A DNA stretch of 6,234 bases from an uncultured Erysipelotrichaceae bacterium (GTDB taxonomy: Bacteria; Bacillota_I; Bacilli_A; Erysipelotrichales; Coprobacillaceae): the NCBI GenBank assembly GCA_900317015.1, contig ONFH01000066.1, forward strand, positions 1 to 6,234, written 5' to 3'. Position numbers and translations under genes: made by a program. Shown here piece by piece: positions 5,808 through 6,234 of the stretch. The notes beneath the pieces were generated by a model. That model made no database searches and was not told the origin of the DNA. It saw only the letters and a list, made by a program, of their open reading frames with translations. Position 1 is the first letter of the stretch. Every line of letters starts with the position of its first letter.

Positions 5808-6234
5808 CTAGATATGTTTCTTTTTACGCTTATAAAACATAAATAGGATTGCTAAACCGGATAGAATGGTAAGAAGTATTAAGGAAAGACCTGTTCTCGC
5901 TTTTGTTGGAATAGCTACTTCGCGCTCATTCGTATAGATATAAAGTATGCTATAATCCTTAGGAATATCCCCTCCAGCATCCTCATCTCTACTCAGTGTG
6001 GTTTTCTTCATCTGATCTTGTGCATTAAGTTTCTCTTTATCAATTTTATCAAGATGATAACCAGCGTCTGAGTAGTCAGCTTCTGTTACAGTGTAGTGAG
6101 CATTAGTAGGAATATTACTTAATGTTAACATCTGATCATGACTGAGATAGACTTCCGCTTCACCCTTTGAGAACTGAACATCCATGTTTCCAACTTTTGT
6201 CGAACCATTCGTAAGGACTGCTGGGAATGTGCCA
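5808..6234 (-). CDS. Pilin/adhesin-like surface protein with C-terminal anchor, 3' part (5' end outside window)
   Basis: C-terminal 141 residues of an exported wall- or membrane-anchored protein. The frame is open to the window edge: the 16 codons before the ATG at 6185 continue the same domain, so that ATG is internal. Visible residues about 1-105 look like one beta-sandwich repeat of the DUF7601/Cna-B-like class found in pilins and adhesins, with GEAEVYLSHDQMLTLSNIP followed by YTVTEADYSDAGY and ending in YIYTNERE. Then come IPTKARTG (108-115), a hydrophobic helix of about 20 residues, and the basic tail KRKKKH. This is the architecture of a sortase sorting signal, but the motif is not LPxTG; IPTKA may be a variant or a degenerate site. 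If it is not processed, the helix would keep the protein in the membrane. No sortase gene is in view. A terminator follows. The domain name is from pattern recognition only. Confidence 0.82.
   Translation of the reverse strand, partial: GTFPAVLTNGSTKVGNMDVQFSKGEAEVYLSHDQMLTLSNIPTNAHYTVTEADYSDAGYHLDKIDKEKLNAQDQMKKTTLSRDEDAGGDIPKDYSILYIYTNEREVAIPTKARTGLSLILLTILSGLAILFMFYKRKKKHI
5889..5912 (-). other. Atypical sorting-signal motif IPTKARTG
   Basis: These codons encode IPTKARTG immediately before the C-terminal hydrophobic helix, where pilin-type proteins carry LPxTG or (E/Q)VPTG motifs. Lys sits where Gly or Thr would be expected; a TG pair occurs three residues later. Either an unusual sortase recognises it or the signal has decayed. 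Confidence 0.5.

Noticed and set aside
5808..6185. A complete 125-residue protein starting at ATG 6185
   Set aside because: The same frame stays open to the window edge and the 16 upstream codons extend the same beta domain, so the ATG is internal.

Overview
The window looks like chromosomal DNA from a low-GC Gram-positive bacterium (Bacillota). AGGAGG-type ribosome binding sites, short intergenic gaps, intrinsic hairpin terminators, a BglF-type beta-glucoside PTS, a candidate CcpA site and a sortase-type surface protein all point that way. Codon usage and protein style recall gut Erysipelotrichia/Coprobacillaceae, but no marker gene here settles the taxon. No tRNA, rRNA, CRISPR array, insertion sequence or origin was seen.

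Layout. (1) Positions 1-1640, + strand: a metal-trafficking pair. The 3' part of a CobW/COG0523 G3E GTPase with a very histidine-rich loop is followed, 4 bases after its stop, by a second, divergent G3E GTPase-like protein. That protein carries a C-terminal DUF1980/TIGR03943 (YcgQ-like) domain. A hairpin terminator ends the unit. (2) Positions 1650-5750, - strand: a compact beta-glucoside operon read right to left: PTS EIIBCA permease, RpiR-family regulator, GH1 6-phospho-beta-glucosidase, terminator. Its promoter region holds a 23-bp near-perfect palindrome (candidate RpiR operator) next to a near-consensus cre site. (3) Positions 5767-6234, - strand: the 3' end of a pilin/adhesin-like surface protein with a C-terminal membrane anchor and an unusual sorting motif, followed by its own terminator.

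How the genes work together. The PTS protein would import and phosphorylate an aryl-beta-glucoside or beta-diglucoside, BglA would split the 6-phospho-sugar in the cytoplasm, and the RpiR protein would sense a sugar phosphate and set expression of the unit, with CcpA adding catabolite control. The GTPase pair probably handles a transition metal, with zinc as the leading guess from family knowledge. It converges on the sugar operon and has no evident functional link to it.

Two reading frames run off the window edges: the GTPase on the left and the surface protein on the right. The first start codons visible inside them (73 and 6185) are internal codons, not true starts. The PTS gene should start at 5667 rather than at the longest-frame start 5784. 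The most unusual item is the GTPase-DUF1980 fusion, which keeps the P-loop but has lost the CxCC metal motif and has a degenerate NKxD guanine-specificity motif.
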